A stretch of DNA of 64,000 bases from Pyxidicoccus sp. MSG2 (GTDB lineage Bacteria; Myxococcota; Myxococcia; Myxococcales; Myxococcaceae), in contig NZ_JAPNKC010000002.1 in the NCBI RefSeq assembly GCF_026626705.1, positions 62,001-126,000 of the forward strand. The letters run 5' to 3'. Within the stretch, counting starts at the first letter, position 1. Every line of letters starts with the position of its first letter. The notes below the pieces were generated by a model that saw only the letters and a program-made list of their open reading frames with translations, was not told the DNA's origin and made no database searches. Position numbers and translations under genes: made by a program. Below are positions 16,581 to 27,611 of the stretch, in pieces.

Positions 16581-16591
16581 AGTCGTCACAC
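16571..16591. promoter_or_regulatory. Upstream activator dyad, copy B
   Basis: GTGTGA-N9-TCACAC with perfect arms, 93 bp upstream of the -24 element of the CusCBA promoter. Its centre (ttccagtcg) partly resembles the reverse complement of the centre of copy A. Confidence 0.7.
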
Positions 16592-16683
16592 CGTGACGCC
16601 ACGGGCCCCGGTTTCATCGAGTGCGCCAGCAAATGGAGCCCGTCGCTCCTCTGAGCTCCGCCTCACGCGCAGGGCACGGCGCA

Positions 16684-16699
16684 TGGCACAGGCTCTGCA
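16684..16699 (+). promoter_or_regulatory. Sigma-54 (-24/-12) promoter for the first CusCBA operon
   Basis: TGGCACAGGCTCTGCA: GG at 16685-16686, 10 bases, GC at 16697-16698. The TGGCAC -24 box is perfect. Transcription would start near 16710, so the in-frame GTG at 16712 is unlikely to be the true start and ATG 16772 is preferred. Confidence 0.68.
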
Positions 16700-16771
16700 A
16701 TCACCCTTGTCGTGCAATCAACTCTCAACATGTCCCAGCCAGCCCCCTCCCCTGTGTGGCGACGCGACTCG

Positions 16772-18208
16772 ATGAGGCACGTTGCCCTCCTGCTGGCGCT
16801 GCTCTCTCCCGTGGCGGCGCTGGCTCAAGACGACGCTCGCACGCCGGCCACGCAAGCCACCTCCATACCGGCGCTGGTGACGGACCCGACGCTCTCGCAG
16901 CTCCTCACGGAAGCCCTCGAATCGCGCCCGGAGCTGCGCCAGGCCGAAGCACAGGTCCAGGCGGCCCAGGAGCGCGTCCCGCAGGCGGGTGCCCTACCGG
17001 ACCCGGTCCTGCAACTGGGCATCCAGAACGACGGCTTTGGCGAGCTCATGATCGGCGAGATGGAGGGCAGCTACTACAGCATCATGGCCTCCCAGGCCGT
17101 GCCCTTCCCTGGCAAGCGTGCGCTGCGCACCGAGGTCGCACGCCTGGGGGCCAGGGCCGCGTCAACGCAAGTCCTGCGAGCGCGACTGTCCATCGAGGCC
17201 GAGGTGCGCCGGGGCTATCTCGACCTGCTGCTGACGCGCGAGCGGCTCGTGCTGCTGGACCGGCTCGAGGCGCTCTGGAAGCAGTCCGCCGAGACAGTCC
17301 GCATCCGCTACGAAGCCGGTGAGGGCGCCCAATCCGACCTGCTGCGCTCCCAGCTCGAGCTCAACCGGCTGCGCCAGCGCCGGCTGGCACTGAACGCCGA
17401 GGAGCGCACCCGCGTGCAGACCCTGAACCGGCTGAGTGGCCGGCCCCTCGATACGCCCCTGCCCACCACCCTGCGCGTGCGCGACCTGAGGGTGCCGGAG
17501 TTCGGTGACGCCGAATCAGCAACGAAGGACGCGCTCGAACGCAGCCCCGAACTGGCCCAGGCCCGCGTGACGGTGGAGCAGGCCGGCCGGCAGGTGGCGC
17601 TCGCGCGACGTGAGCGCCTGCCCGACTTCACCGTGAGCGCGGGAGTCATGCCCCGTGGCGGCGACTTCCCACCCATGTGGCAGGCCAATGTCGGCGTCAC
17701 CCTGCCCATCTTCTCCGGGAGGAAGCAGAACCGAGCGGTGGCGGAGAGCAGCGCCAATGCCGAGGCCACCACCCGGGCCACGGAGGCCGTGGAGCAGGTG
17801 CTGCGGCTACGAGTGCTGGAGCGCCTCAACACCCTGGCCGCGCTGCGCGACACGGTGGCCCTCTTCCGCGGTGGCATCTTGATGCAGTCGGCAGCGACCG
17901 CCGAGAGCACCCTGACGCAGTACCGCGTCGGACGCGCCTCGTTCGCCTCGGTGCTGGAGGCCAACACCGGCATCATCCGCGACGAGGAGGAGTACCTGCG
18001 GACGCTCGTGGATGCGCAGCGCCTCGCCATCGCCCAGGCCGAGGTGAGCCTGGAGCCCGTCGGCTCCATCGCCGCTGGCGGCCTCGGCTCGGGCGGCATG
18101 CCCGGAGCGGGCAGCACCCCGTCGGCCTCCGCCCCCGCCGCCTCGTCTGGTGGCACTGCCGGCACCGCTCCCGCCGCCTCCTCCTCGTCTTCCATGTCCG
18201 GAATGTAG
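16772..18208 (+). CDS. cusC: Outer-membrane factor of a CusCBA-type efflux system
   Basis: A protein of 478 residues: signal peptide (residues 1-19, ending ALAQ), then the paired outer-membrane-factor repeats with long coiled-coil helices (ELRQAEAQVQAAQERVPQAG and ELAQARVTVEQAGRQVALAR) and the strand motif VGVTLPIFSGRKQNRA. The C-terminus is Gly/Ala/Ser-rich and ends SSMSGM. ATG 16772 is chosen for the clean signal peptide. It is followed by the adaptor (13-bp gap) and the RND pump and forms the outer-membrane exit duct for Cu(I)/Ag(I). Confidence 0.88.
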   Translation: MRHVALLLALLSPVAALAQDDARTPATQATSIPALVTDPTLSQLLTEALESRPELRQAEAQVQAAQERVPQAGALPDPVLQLGIQNDGFGELMIGEMEGSYYSIMASQAVPFPGKRALRTEVARLGARAASTQVLRARLSIEAEVRRGYLDLLLTRERLVLLDRLEALWKQSAETVRIRYEAGEGAQSDLLRSQLELNRLRQRRLALNAEERTRVQTLNRLSGRPLDTPLPTTLRVRDLRVPEFGDAESATKDALERSPELAQARVTVEQAGRQVALARRERLPDFTVSAGVMPRGGDFPPMWQANVGVTLPIFSGRKQNRAVAESSANAEATTRATEAVEQVLRLRVLERLNTLAALRDTVALFRGGILMQSAATAESTLTQYRVGRASFASVLEANTGIIRDEEEYLRTLVDAQRLAIAQAEVSLEPVGSIAAGGLGSGGMPGAGSTPSASAPAASSGGTAGTAPAASSSSSMSGM

Positions 18209-18221
18209 TTCTGGAGAACCC

Positions 18222-19637
18222 ATGTCTCTTGAGAACCCATCGCCGTCCCCCTCGCGCCGCCGCTTCGGAGCCGCCGCGCTCGCCGCAGCAGCGCTGACCA
18301 GCGCCGTGCTGGGCGGAGGCGCCGTGCACCTGCTGGCCCACCAGGATGAGGCGCATGACGCCCACGCGTCGGCTCCCTCGGACAGCTCCACCCCATCCGC
18401 CTCCGAGCCAGCCGCTACGCGCTACCAGTGCCCGATGCACCCGAGCATCGTGCAGGACCACCCGGGCAAGTGCCCCATCTGCGGAATGGACCTGGTGGCG
18501 CTTGCGCCAGCTGCTCCCGGAGGCGAGGGAGCAGCGATGGTGCAGGGGCTGGCCCCCGTCACCATCGACTTCTCGCGCCAGCAGCTCATCGGCCTGCGCA
18601 CCGCCCCGGTCACGGAGGGCAAGGTGGGGGGAACCTGGCGGACCAACGGCCGCGTGGCCATGGACGAGACCCGCGTGCGCCGCGTCAACGTGAAGGTCGC
18701 CGGCTTCGTCGAGCGCGTGCACGCGGACTTCACCGGCAAGCCGGTGCGCCAAGGCGAGCCGCTCCTCTCCCTCTACAGTCCCGAGCTGCTCGCCGCTCAG
18801 GAGGAGTACCTGCTGGCCCTGCGCACCCGCCAGGCCCTGGGCGAAGCAGGGGGAATGGCCACGGACGGCGACACGCTGGTCGCGGCGGCCCGACGCAAGC
18901 TGCTGCTGTGGGACGTGCCCCCGACCGCCCTGGAGCGGCTTGCCCGCACGGGCGAGGCCACCCGCACCCTCACCCTGGTGTCGCCCATCTCGGGCGTCAT
19001 CACCAAGAAGGACGTCGTGGAGGGAGCGCGCCTGGAGATGGGCGCCACGCCTTACGAGATCGTCGACCTGTCGCGCGTGTGGGTGCTCGCGGACGTGTAC
19101 GAGAGCGAGCTGCGCCACGTGAAGGTGGGCATGCCCGCCAACCTCCAGCTCAAGGCCTTCCCCAACCGGGTGTTCGCCGGGAAGGTGGCCTTCCTCGACC
19201 CGGTGATGGACGCGGCCACGCGCACCGTCAAGGTGCGCCTGGAGTTCCCCAACCCCGACGGCGACCTGCGTCCCGAAATGTTCGGTGAGGTGGTGCTCCG
19301 CGGCACGACGCGGGACGCGCTGAAGGTTCCCTCCGACGCGGTCGTCCCCACCGGCACCACCCAGGTCGTCTTCGTGGCGCTCGGCGACGGGCGCTTCCAG
19401 CCCCGTGAGGTCCGCCTGGGCGAGTCGGATGGAAAGAGCGTGGAGGTGACGTCGGGCCTGAAGGCCGGCGACCAGGTCGTCACCGGCGCCAACTTCCTCG
19501 TCGACTCCGAGTCGCGCCTGCGTGCATCGCTGGCCGCGCTGGCCGCTCCCTCATCAGGGAGCGACACGGCAGCGCCTCCCCCCTCCTCGCCTCCGGCGAG
19601 TGCTCCCCCAGCCGCCTCCGGCCACGGAGGCCACTGA
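18222..19637 (+). CDS. cusB: RND periplasmic adaptor, CusB type, with heavy-metal-binding domain
   Basis: A protein of 471 residues. The N-terminal RRRF and hydrophobic stretch (residues 12-36) form a signal or membrane anchor. Next comes a heavy-metal-binding domain at ~66-94: YQCPMHPSI and PGKCPICGMDL. The membrane-fusion core follows, with GFVERVHADFTGKPVRQGEP as lipoyl-like half, a helical hairpin, and VWVLADVYESELRHVKVGM as beta-barrel. The C-terminus is Pro/Ser-rich and ends GHGGH. HMBD plus fusion core is typical of copper and silver adaptors. Only 5 bp separate it from cusA. Confidence 0.92.
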   Translation: MSLENPSPSPSRRRFGAAALAAAALTSAVLGGGAVHLLAHQDEAHDAHASAPSDSSTPSASEPAATRYQCPMHPSIVQDHPGKCPICGMDLVALAPAAPGGEGAAMVQGLAPVTIDFSRQQLIGLRTAPVTEGKVGGTWRTNGRVAMDETRVRRVNVKVAGFVERVHADFTGKPVRQGEPLLSLYSPELLAAQEEYLLALRTRQALGEAGGMATDGDTLVAAARRKLLLWDVPPTALERLARTGEATRTLTLVSPISGVITKKDVVEGARLEMGATPYEIVDLSRVWVLADVYESELRHVKVGMPANLQLKAFPNRVFAGKVAFLDPVMDAATRTVKVRLEFPNPDGDLRPEMFGEVVLRGTTRDALKVPSDAVVPTGTTQVVFVALGDGRFQPREVRLGESDGKSVEVTSGLKAGDQVVTGANFLVDSESRLRASLAALAAPSSGSDTAAPPPSSPPASAPPAASGHGGH

Positions 19638-19642
19638 AGCCC

Positions 19643-22600
19643 ATGATTCGCGCCATCATCCGATTCTCGGCGGAGAACAAGTACCTGGTCATCGCGGCCA
19701 CCGTGGTGGCGCTCATCGGCGCCTGGTGGACCATGCGGAACATGCCGCTGGACGCGCTGCCGGACCTGTCCGACACCCAGGTCATCGTCTACGGGCGGTG
19801 GGACCGCAGCCCCGACATCATCGAGGACCAGGTCACCTACCCCATCACCACTGCACTGCTTGGCGCTCCGAAGGTCAAGGCGGTGCGCGGCTTCAGCGAC
19901 TTCGGCTTCAGCTACGTGTACGTCATCTTCGAGGATGGCACGGACATGTACTGGGCCCGCACGCGGGTGCTCGAGTACCTGTCGAAGATAACGGCCCAGC
20001 TCCCGCAGGACGTGAAGGTGGAGCTGGGCCCGGACGCCACCAGCGTGGGCTGGGTGTTCCAGTACGCGCTGGTGGACAAGAGCGGCAAGCACCGGCTTGA
20101 CGAGCTGCGCTCCTACCAGGACTGGTTCCTGCGGTATCAGATTCAAAGCGTGCCCGGCGTCTCCGAGGTGGCCACCGTGGGCGGACAGGTGCGCCAGTAC
20201 CAGGTGACCGTCAATCCCAACACCCTCGCCAGCTATGGGCTGTCGCTGGACGCTGTGGTGCGCGCGGTGCGCCAGGGCAACAACGACGTGGGTGGACGGC
20301 TCGTGGAGGTGGCCGGGCGCGAGTACATGGTCCGTGGCCGAGGCTACGTGAAGAACGTGGAGGACATCGAGAAGCTCGTCCTCAAGGCTCAGGGTGGGAC
20401 GACTGTCACCATCAAGGACGTGGCCAGCGTGACGCTGGGCCCCGAACTGCGCCGCGGCGTGGCCGACCTGGACGGTGAGGGAGACGTCGTGGGCGGCATC
20501 GTGGTGATGCGACAGGGGGAGAACGCCCTCAACGTCATCAAGCGCGTCAAGGCGAAGCTGGAGGAGCTCAAGCCGTCGCTGCCCGAAGGCGTGGAGGTCG
20601 TCACCACCTATGACCGCTCGGACCTCATCGAGCGCGCCATCGATACGGTGTCACACAAGATGGTGGAAGAAATCATCATCGTCTCCCTCATCATCCTCCT
20701 CTTCCTGTGGCACGCGCCCTCCGCCCTCGTGCCCATCGTCACGATTCCCGTGTCGGTGGCGCTGGCCTTCATCCCCATGTACGCGATGGGGCTGAACGCC
20801 AACCTCATGTCGCTGGCCGGCATCGCCATCTCCATCGGCGTGCTCGTGGACGGCGCCATCGTCGAGGTGGAGAACGCGTACAACAAAATCCACCACTGGA
20901 TTAAGGACGGGAAGAAAGGCGACTTCCACCAGGTGCGCCTGGAAGCGCTGATGGAGGTGGGGCCGGGCGTCTTCTTCAGCCTGCTCGTCATCGCCGTGGC
21001 CTTCATGCCCATCTTCACGCTGGTGGACCAGGAGGGCCGCCTCTTCCGCCCGCTGGCGTACTCGAAGAACCTGGCCATGGCCATCGCCGCGCTGCTGGCC
21101 ATCACCCTGGACCCCGCGATGCGGATGCTCTTCGCGCGAGTGGAGCCCTTCCGCTTCCGCCCGAGATTCCTGGCGTCGGTGGCGACCACGGCCCTGGTGG
21201 GCAAGTACTACTCGGAGGAGCGGCACCCCATCAGCCGGCTGATGCACCGGCTCTACGAAGGCCCCTGCCGCTTCGTCGTGCGCCACGCCAAGGCCACCAT
21301 CGCCGTGAGCGTGCTGCTGGTCGCCACCACCATCCCCGTGTACCTGCACCTGGGTAGCGAGTTCATGCCACCGCTCAACGAGGGCACCATCCTCTACATG
21401 CCCTCGGCGGTGGAGCCCGGCATGTCCGTCGCCGAGGCGCAGCGCGTGCTGCAAGTGCAGGACAAGCTGCTCATGCGATTCCCAGAGGTGGAGCGCGTCT
21501 TCGGCAAGGCCGGCCGCGCCAACACCTCCACCGACCCCGCCCCCTTCACCATGATGGAGACGACGGTGCTGCTGCGCCCCGAGTCCCAGTGGCGTGAGGT
21601 GCCGCGCTGGTACAGCAACTGGGCTCCCGAATGGCTGAAGAGCGTCCTGCGCCCCTTCTGGCGTGACCACATCACCCAGGCGCAGCTGGAGTCGGAGATG
21701 AACGCCGCGCTCCAACTGCCGGGCATCTCCAACGCGTGGACCATGCCCATCAAGGGCCGCCTGGACATGCTGTCCACCGGCATCCGCACGCCCGTGGGCA
21801 TCAAGATCATGGGCGCGGACCTCGCCACCGTGGAGCGCATCGCTCGCGAGACGGAGGCCGCGGTGGCGAAGGTGGAGGGCACCCGAAGCGCGTTCGCTGA
21901 GCGCGTGGCGGGCGGCTACTTCCTGGACTTCGTCCTCAATCGTGACGAGCTCGCCCGCTACGGCCTGAGCGTGGACGACGCGAACATGATGGTGATGACC
22001 GCGGTGGGCGGCGACAACCAGTCCACCACTGTGGAGGGGCGTGAGCGCTACGGCATCAACGTGCGCTACGCGCGGGACTACCGCGAGGACCTCCAGGCGC
22101 TCAAGCGCGTGCTGCTGCCCCTTCCCGGCGGCCAGGGCCAGATTCCCATGGAGGCCATCGCGGACGTGGTGCTCGAGCACGGCCCCTCGATGATTCGCAA
22201 CGAGAACGGCATGCTCACCGGCTACGTCTACGTGGACTTCGACACCTCGAAGTACGACGTGGGCGGCTTCGTGGAACGCGCCAAGGAGGCGGTGGCCGCG
22301 GGCGTGAAGGTGCCCGCCGGCTATTCCATGACGTGGAGCGGGCAGTACGAGAACATGCTGCGCGTCCGGGAGCGGCTCCAGCTCGTCATCCCGCTCACGC
22401 TCGTGCTCATCTTCGGGCTGCTGTACATGAACACGAAGTCGGCCTTCAAGGCGGGCCTCGTCATGCTGGCGGTGCCCTTCTCCGCCATCGGCGCGGTGTG
22501 GCTGCTGTGGGCGCTCGACTACAACATCTCCATCGCGGTGTGGGTGGGCATGATTGCGCTGATGGGCCTGGACGCGGAGACGGGCGCCTTCATGCTGCTC

Positions 22601-22945
22601 TTCCTGGACCTCTCCCACGACGAGGCGAAGAAGCGCGGGATGCTTCGCACCGAAGGTGACCTGGTGGAGGCCATCATCCACGGGGCCGTGAAGCGGGTGC
22701 GGCCCAAGGCGATGACGGTCATGGCGGCGATGCTGGGCCTGCTCCCCATCATGTGGTCCACCGGAACGGGCGCGGACGTGATGAAGCGCATCGCGGCTCC
22801 CATGGTGGGCGGCCTCGTCACCAGCTTCCTGCTGGAGCTGCTCGTCTACCCGGCGGTCTACTTCCTCTGGAAGCGCCGCGAGGTGGTGCCGGGGCCGGCA
22901 ACCCCCGAGGCCGAAGTCGCTGGCGCCGCCGCCCTCCCCGCCTGA
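19643..22945 (+). CDS. cusA: HME-RND efflux pump, CusA type (Cu/Ag)
   Basis: A proton-driven pump of 1100 residues with 12 TM segments and two large periplasmic loops. SIGVLVDGAIVEVENAY in TM4 lies where heavy-metal RND subtypes differ, and WTMPIKGRLDMLSTGIRTPV is the CusA-type stretch with Met residues lining the copper path. GSEFMPPLNEGTILYMPS is the family signature. With the two genes upstream it makes a complete CusCBA export system spanning the envelope. It is somewhat longer than E. coli CusA, with an extra segment near residues 655-680 (WYSNWAPEWLKSVLRP). Confidence 0.94.
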   Translation: MIRAIIRFSAENKYLVIAATVVALIGAWWTMRNMPLDALPDLSDTQVIVYGRWDRSPDIIEDQVTYPITTALLGAPKVKAVRGFSDFGFSYVYVIFEDGTDMYWARTRVLEYLSKITAQLPQDVKVELGPDATSVGWVFQYALVDKSGKHRLDELRSYQDWFLRYQIQSVPGVSEVATVGGQVRQYQVTVNPNTLASYGLSLDAVVRAVRQGNNDVGGRLVEVAGREYMVRGRGYVKNVEDIEKLVLKAQGGTTVTIKDVASVTLGPELRRGVADLDGEGDVVGGIVVMRQGENALNVIKRVKAKLEELKPSLPEGVEVVTTYDRSDLIERAIDTVSHKMVEEIIIVSLIILLFLWHAPSALVPIVTIPVSVALAFIPMYAMGLNANLMSLAGIAISIGVLVDGAIVEVENAYNKIHHWIKDGKKGDFHQVRLEALMEVGPGVFFSLLVIAVAFMPIFTLVDQEGRLFRPLAYSKNLAMAIAALLAITLDPAMRMLFARVEPFRFRPRFLASVATTALVGKYYSEERHPISRLMHRLYEGPCRFVVRHAKATIAVSVLLVATTIPVYLHLGSEFMPPLNEGTILYMPSAVEPGMSVAEAQRVLQVQDKLLMRFPEVERVFGKAGRANTSTDPAPFTMMETTVLLRPESQWREVPRWYSNWAPEWLKSVLRPFWRDHITQAQLESEMNAALQLPGISNAWTMPIKGRLDMLSTGIRTPVGIKIMGADLATVERIARETEAAVAKVEGTRSAFAERVAGGYFLDFVLNRDELARYGLSVDDANMMVMTAVGGDNQSTTVEGRERYGINVRYARDYREDLQALKRVLLPLPGGQGQIPMEAIADVVLEHGPSMIRNENGMLTGYVYVDFDTSKYDVGGFVERAKEAVAAGVKVPAGYSMTWSGQYENMLRVRERLQLVIPLTLVLIFGLLYMNTKSAFKAGLVMLAVPFSAIGAVWLLWALDYNISIAVWVGMIALMGLDAETGAFMLLFLDLSHDEAKKRGMLRTEGDLVEAIIHGAVKRVRPKAMTVMAAMLGLLPIMWSTGTGADVMKRIAAPMVGGLVTSFLLELLVYPAVYFLWKRREVVPGPATPEAEVAGAAALPA

Positions 22946-23059
22946 CGCCGTCTGTCGAGTGCGGTCAGGCCATGCCACCTCGGGTGGCCCGGCGCACACC
23001 CCGCCCGCTCACGGAAGCGGAGCGAGGACGCCTGAAACTTTCATTCGTGGAGAGACCTC

Positions 23060-24502
23060 ATGCATCGCAATCCCTGGTTCATCGGGGCGGCTCTCGCTGC
23101 CCTCGTCGCCGTGCTGGCGGCACTCGGCCTCGGCCAGAAGGGCGATGCCGTGACGGCGGCCCGGCAGCCGCGCGCCGCACCGCCCTACCCGGAGGACGTC
23201 CCCTCCACAGGCCACGTGCGCGAGTTCGAGCTCGTCGCGGCCCCGACCGCCCTACCGCTCCTGGATGGGAGGAGTCTGGAGGTCTGGGCGTACAACGGCC
23301 AGGTGCCCGGCCCCACCCTCCGCGCCACCCAGGGGGACACGGTCCGAGTGCGCTTCACCAACAAGCTGCCGCAGCCCACGACCATTCACTGGCACGGCAT
23401 CCGGCTTCCGAATGGAATGGACGGCGTGCCCGGAGTGACACAGCCTCCCATCCCGCCCGGGGGCACCTTCGTCTACGAATTCAAACTGAAGGATGCAGGG
23501 ACGTTCTGGTTCCACCCGCACCTGCGCGGGAGCGAGCAGGTGGAGCGCGGGCTGTTCGGCGTCCTCATCGTGGAGGACCGGGAGCCCGGCCCCTTCACAC
23601 GCGAGCTCGTCTGGGTGCTCGACGACTGGCTCCTCGACGCGAGTGGCCAGGTGGATGCCCGGTTCAACACGCGCAGCCAGCTCGCGCACGACGGCCGCTG
23701 GGGGCAGGTCTCCACGGTGAATGGGGTTGCCCAGCCAGAAGTCCCGCTGCGGCCCGGCGAGCGGGTGCGCCTGCGCCTGGTCAACGTCGCGAACGGGCGC
23801 GTCTTCGCGCCTTCCTTCGACGGGCTCGACGCAGCTGTCATTGCAGTCGACGCGTTGGCAACCGACCGGCCGCTGCCTGCTTCCCGCCTGGAGCTCGCTC
23901 CAGGCAACCGCGTCGACCTGGACTTCACCGTCCCCGAGGCGCTGAGCGAGCAGCGTCTGGAGGTGGTGGACCGCTTCACACGCAGGCCGTTCCTCCTCGC
24001 CACGCTGGCGGTGTCCGGAGCGGCGGTACGACCGCCCGCGGTGACAGCAGCTGCCTCAATGCCGGCCCCAGACCTCTCCTCGGCGCGCGCCCGGCCACCC
24101 TCGGAGACCTTCCGGCTGAATGCCAGGCGGGGAGGCCCCTTCGGCATCGAGTGGACCATCAATGGCGAGGCCTTCCAGCACGAGGGGGAGCATGCCTCCG
24201 CGCACCACCGGGTCTACCGACTCCCCGCGCACCAGTGGGCCAAGCTGCGCTTCGTCAACGAGTCGTACCGCCTGCACCCCATGCACGTGCATGGCCAGTT
24301 CTTCCGCGTGGTGGCGCGCGACGGTACACCGGTGGACGAGGGGCACTGGCGCGACACCGTGCTCATCGGTCCTAGGGAGACGGTGGACGTGGCGATGTTC
24401 CCGCAGGACGAGGGGGCCTGGATGCTCCACTGCCACATCCAGGAGCACGCCGAGTCGGGGATGATGACGCTGGTGGATGTGCGCGCAGACGGCTCCCCAT
24501 GA
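23060..24502 (+). CDS. Multicopper oxidase (periplasmic or membrane-anchored)
   Basis: An oxidase of 480 residues with an N-terminal hydrophobic anchor or signal (residues 7-25) and no twin arginines, unlike the oxidase at 12003. Copper-site motifs are IHWHGIRLP (His110, His112), FWFHPHLRG (His152, His154), HPMHVHGQFF (~residue 410) and HCHIQEHAESGMM (~456), which include the Cys and axial Met of the type 1 site. GGAGAG precedes ATG 23060. It probably belongs to the CusCBA operon (114-bp gap, no separate promoter seen) and may oxidise Cu(I). Confidence 0.92.
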   Translation: MHRNPWFIGAALAALVAVLAALGLGQKGDAVTAARQPRAAPPYPEDVPSTGHVREFELVAAPTALPLLDGRSLEVWAYNGQVPGPTLRATQGDTVRVRFTNKLPQPTTIHWHGIRLPNGMDGVPGVTQPPIPPGGTFVYEFKLKDAGTFWFHPHLRGSEQVERGLFGVLIVEDREPGPFTRELVWVLDDWLLDASGQVDARFNTRSQLAHDGRWGQVSTVNGVAQPEVPLRPGERVRLRLVNVANGRVFAPSFDGLDAAVIAVDALATDRPLPASRLELAPGNRVDLDFTVPEALSEQRLEVVDRFTRRPFLLATLAVSGAAVRPPAVTAAASMPAPDLSSARARPPSETFRLNARRGGPFGIEWTINGEAFQHEGEHASAHHRVYRLPAHQWAKLRFVNESYRLHPMHVHGQFFRVVARDGTPVDEGHWRDTVLIGPRETVDVAMFPQDEGAWMLHCHIQEHAESGMMTLVDVRADGSP

Positions 24503-24578
24503 GCGCTCCACGAGGCGGCCCACGCCCCAAAGAGGGCCTTCTGAGCCAGGCCTGAAACCGGCCCCCCGGCTCATCACA

Positions 24579-24599
24579 GTGTGACCTTATCAATCACAC
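24579..24599. promoter_or_regulatory. Upstream activator dyad, copy C
   Basis: GTGTGA-N9-TCACAC with perfect arms, 73 bp before the -24 element of the histidine kinase promoter. A dyad of the regulon in front of its presumed regulator implies positive autoregulation. Confidence 0.7.
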
Positions 24600-24671
24600 T
24601 CCACGCCTCCCCACCGAGGAGAGCGAAGCCCGGGCAGGAATGAATTCAGCCACTTGCGGCGCGCGGGGCGT

Positions 24672-24687
24672 TGGCCTGCCCGTTGCT
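24672..24687 (+). promoter_or_regulatory. Sigma-54 (-24/-12) promoter for the two-component operon
   Basis: TGGCCTGCCCGTTGCT: GG at 24673-24674, 10 bases, GC at 24685-24686, with TTGCT at -12. Transcription from about 24698 supports the GTG at 24719 as start codon of the kinase. Confidence 0.68.
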
Positions 24688-24718
24688 GAATCCCAGCTTT
24701 CGTTCGCTGGGGGATGTT

Positions 24719-26142
24719 GTGTCTGGAACCGCTCGCAGGCTCCTATACGCCTTCTCGCTCCTCGTCCTGGCCTTCGGCGCGGCGGCCTACGCCGCGCTCG
24801 AGGGCATGGCGGAGATCCACGAGGCCCTGCACAGCGTGAGGCGGCAGGAAACCGCCGTGCGCACCACTCTGTCGCTGGCGTCGGCGGTGAGGGACCTCTA
24901 CGCGCACCTGGCCCATACCCTCATCCTCGGCAACGCCAGCCACCTGCCGCTCTACGACGGCGCCCACCGCCGCGCACTGGCGCTCCTCGAGGAGGTCCAG
25001 GGCCAGGCGAACACCCCCGAGGAGCGAGCCCAGGTGGACACGATGCGCCGCACCACGGCGGAGCTGGACCTGCTCTTCCGAGAGGCACTCCTACCGGCCG
25101 TGGTGCGAGAGGACCGCGCCACGGCGGTCCGTGAGCACTCCCGAGCACTGGAGCTGGTCGGCGTCATCCAGGAGAGCGCGGACACCCTGGCTTCGCACTA
25201 CGAGCGCGCCATTGGGAGTTTCGAGGAGCACGCGAGCACGGTTCAGCACGCCAGCTTCCAGTGGACCGTCGCAATCCTGGCAGCCGCGGCCCTCCTGGCG
25301 GCAGGCGTGGGCCTCTACATTGGCCGTTCAGTGGCCCGCCCGGTCTCCCTGCTGGAGGCCGGCGCGGCCCGTATCGCCGCGGGCGACCTCACCACCCGCA
25401 TCGCGTTGGAGCGCCCGGACGAGTTCGGAAGGCTGGCGCAGCAGTTCAACCGGATGACCGCCGCGCTCCGTGAGCACCAGGAGCGCCTGGTGCAGAGCGA
25501 GCGGCTGGCGGGCATCGGCCGCCTGGCAGCGGGGGTGGCGCATGAAATCAACAATCCCCTGGGTGTCATCCTCGGCTACGTGCGCCTGCTTCAGCGCAAG
25601 GCGAAAGGCGCGGTGGCGGACGACCTGCGCATCATCGAAGAGGAGACGCTGCGCTGCCGTGACATCGTGGAGGGGCTGCTCGACCTGTCACGGCCGCTCC
25701 AGGTTCCCGGGGAGACGCTGGAGCTGCGAGAGCTGGTGGAGGAAGTCGTCGCTCGGCTGAGGGAGTCCGCCCAGGTCTCCGACGTCTCGCTGACGGTGGA
25801 AGGCGAAGCCCGGGTGGCCGGGCACCCGCAGCGGCTTCGCCAGGTGGTCACCAACCTGGTGAAGAACGCCGTGGAGGCCGCGGGGCCTTCGGGACAGGTG
25901 ACGGTGACCATCCACGCGCGCGAAGGTGAGGTGGCGCTGTCGGTCCGCGACACCGGACCGGGCCTTGCTCCCGAAGCGAATGAGCGGCTCTTCGAGCCCT
26001 TCTTCACCACCAAACCCCAAGGCACCGGGCTGGGGCTGGCCGTGTCGCAGGCCATCGCCCAGGCCCATGGAGGCCGCATCCAGCCACGCAATCTTCCCGG
26101 ACGTGGCGCGGAGTTCACCCTGCATCTCCCCCGGAGTACGCC

Positions 26143-26146
<4 letters not shown>
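24719..26146 (+). CDS. Sensor histidine kinase (ZraS/HydH-like), presumed metal sensor
   Basis: A protein of 475 residues: TM1 (~8-28), a helical periplasmic domain (~29-181) with several histidines (IHEALH, YAHLAHTL, HLPLYDGAH), TM2 (~182-202), HAMP (~203-255), HisKA with phospho-acceptor His275 in AAGVAHEINNPLG, and HATPase_c with NLVKNAVEA, DTGPGLAP and GTGLGLAVS boxes. GTG 24719 with TGGGGGA just upstream is chosen because the sigma-54 promoter lies between it and the earlier in-frame codon. It overlaps the response regulator by 4 bp. Copper as the signal is inferred from the genes carrying the dyad. Confidence 0.88.
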
Positions 26147-27543
<1,397 letters not shown>

Positions 27544-27611
27544 ATATCGACCTCTTCAACTTCTCTCTCTCAAGCAGACCCGTGACGCAGACACACCGAA
27601 AGGATGGACCA

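Noticed and set aside
16712..16771. Upstream GTG start for the first CusC protein
   Set aside because: It lies at the expected transcription start of the sigma-54 promoter and would put about 20 charged residues before the signal peptide.
20651..22999. 782-codon open frame on the minus strand
   Set aside because: It is the antisense shadow of the cusA gene: low-complexity His/Arg/Gly-rich translation and no family similarity. Several other long antisense frames have the same cause in this GC-rich DNA.
22946..23059. Separate promoter for the multicopper oxidase at 23060
   Set aside because: No GG-N10-GC with proper flanks and no activator dyad; read-through from the CusCBA operon is simpler.
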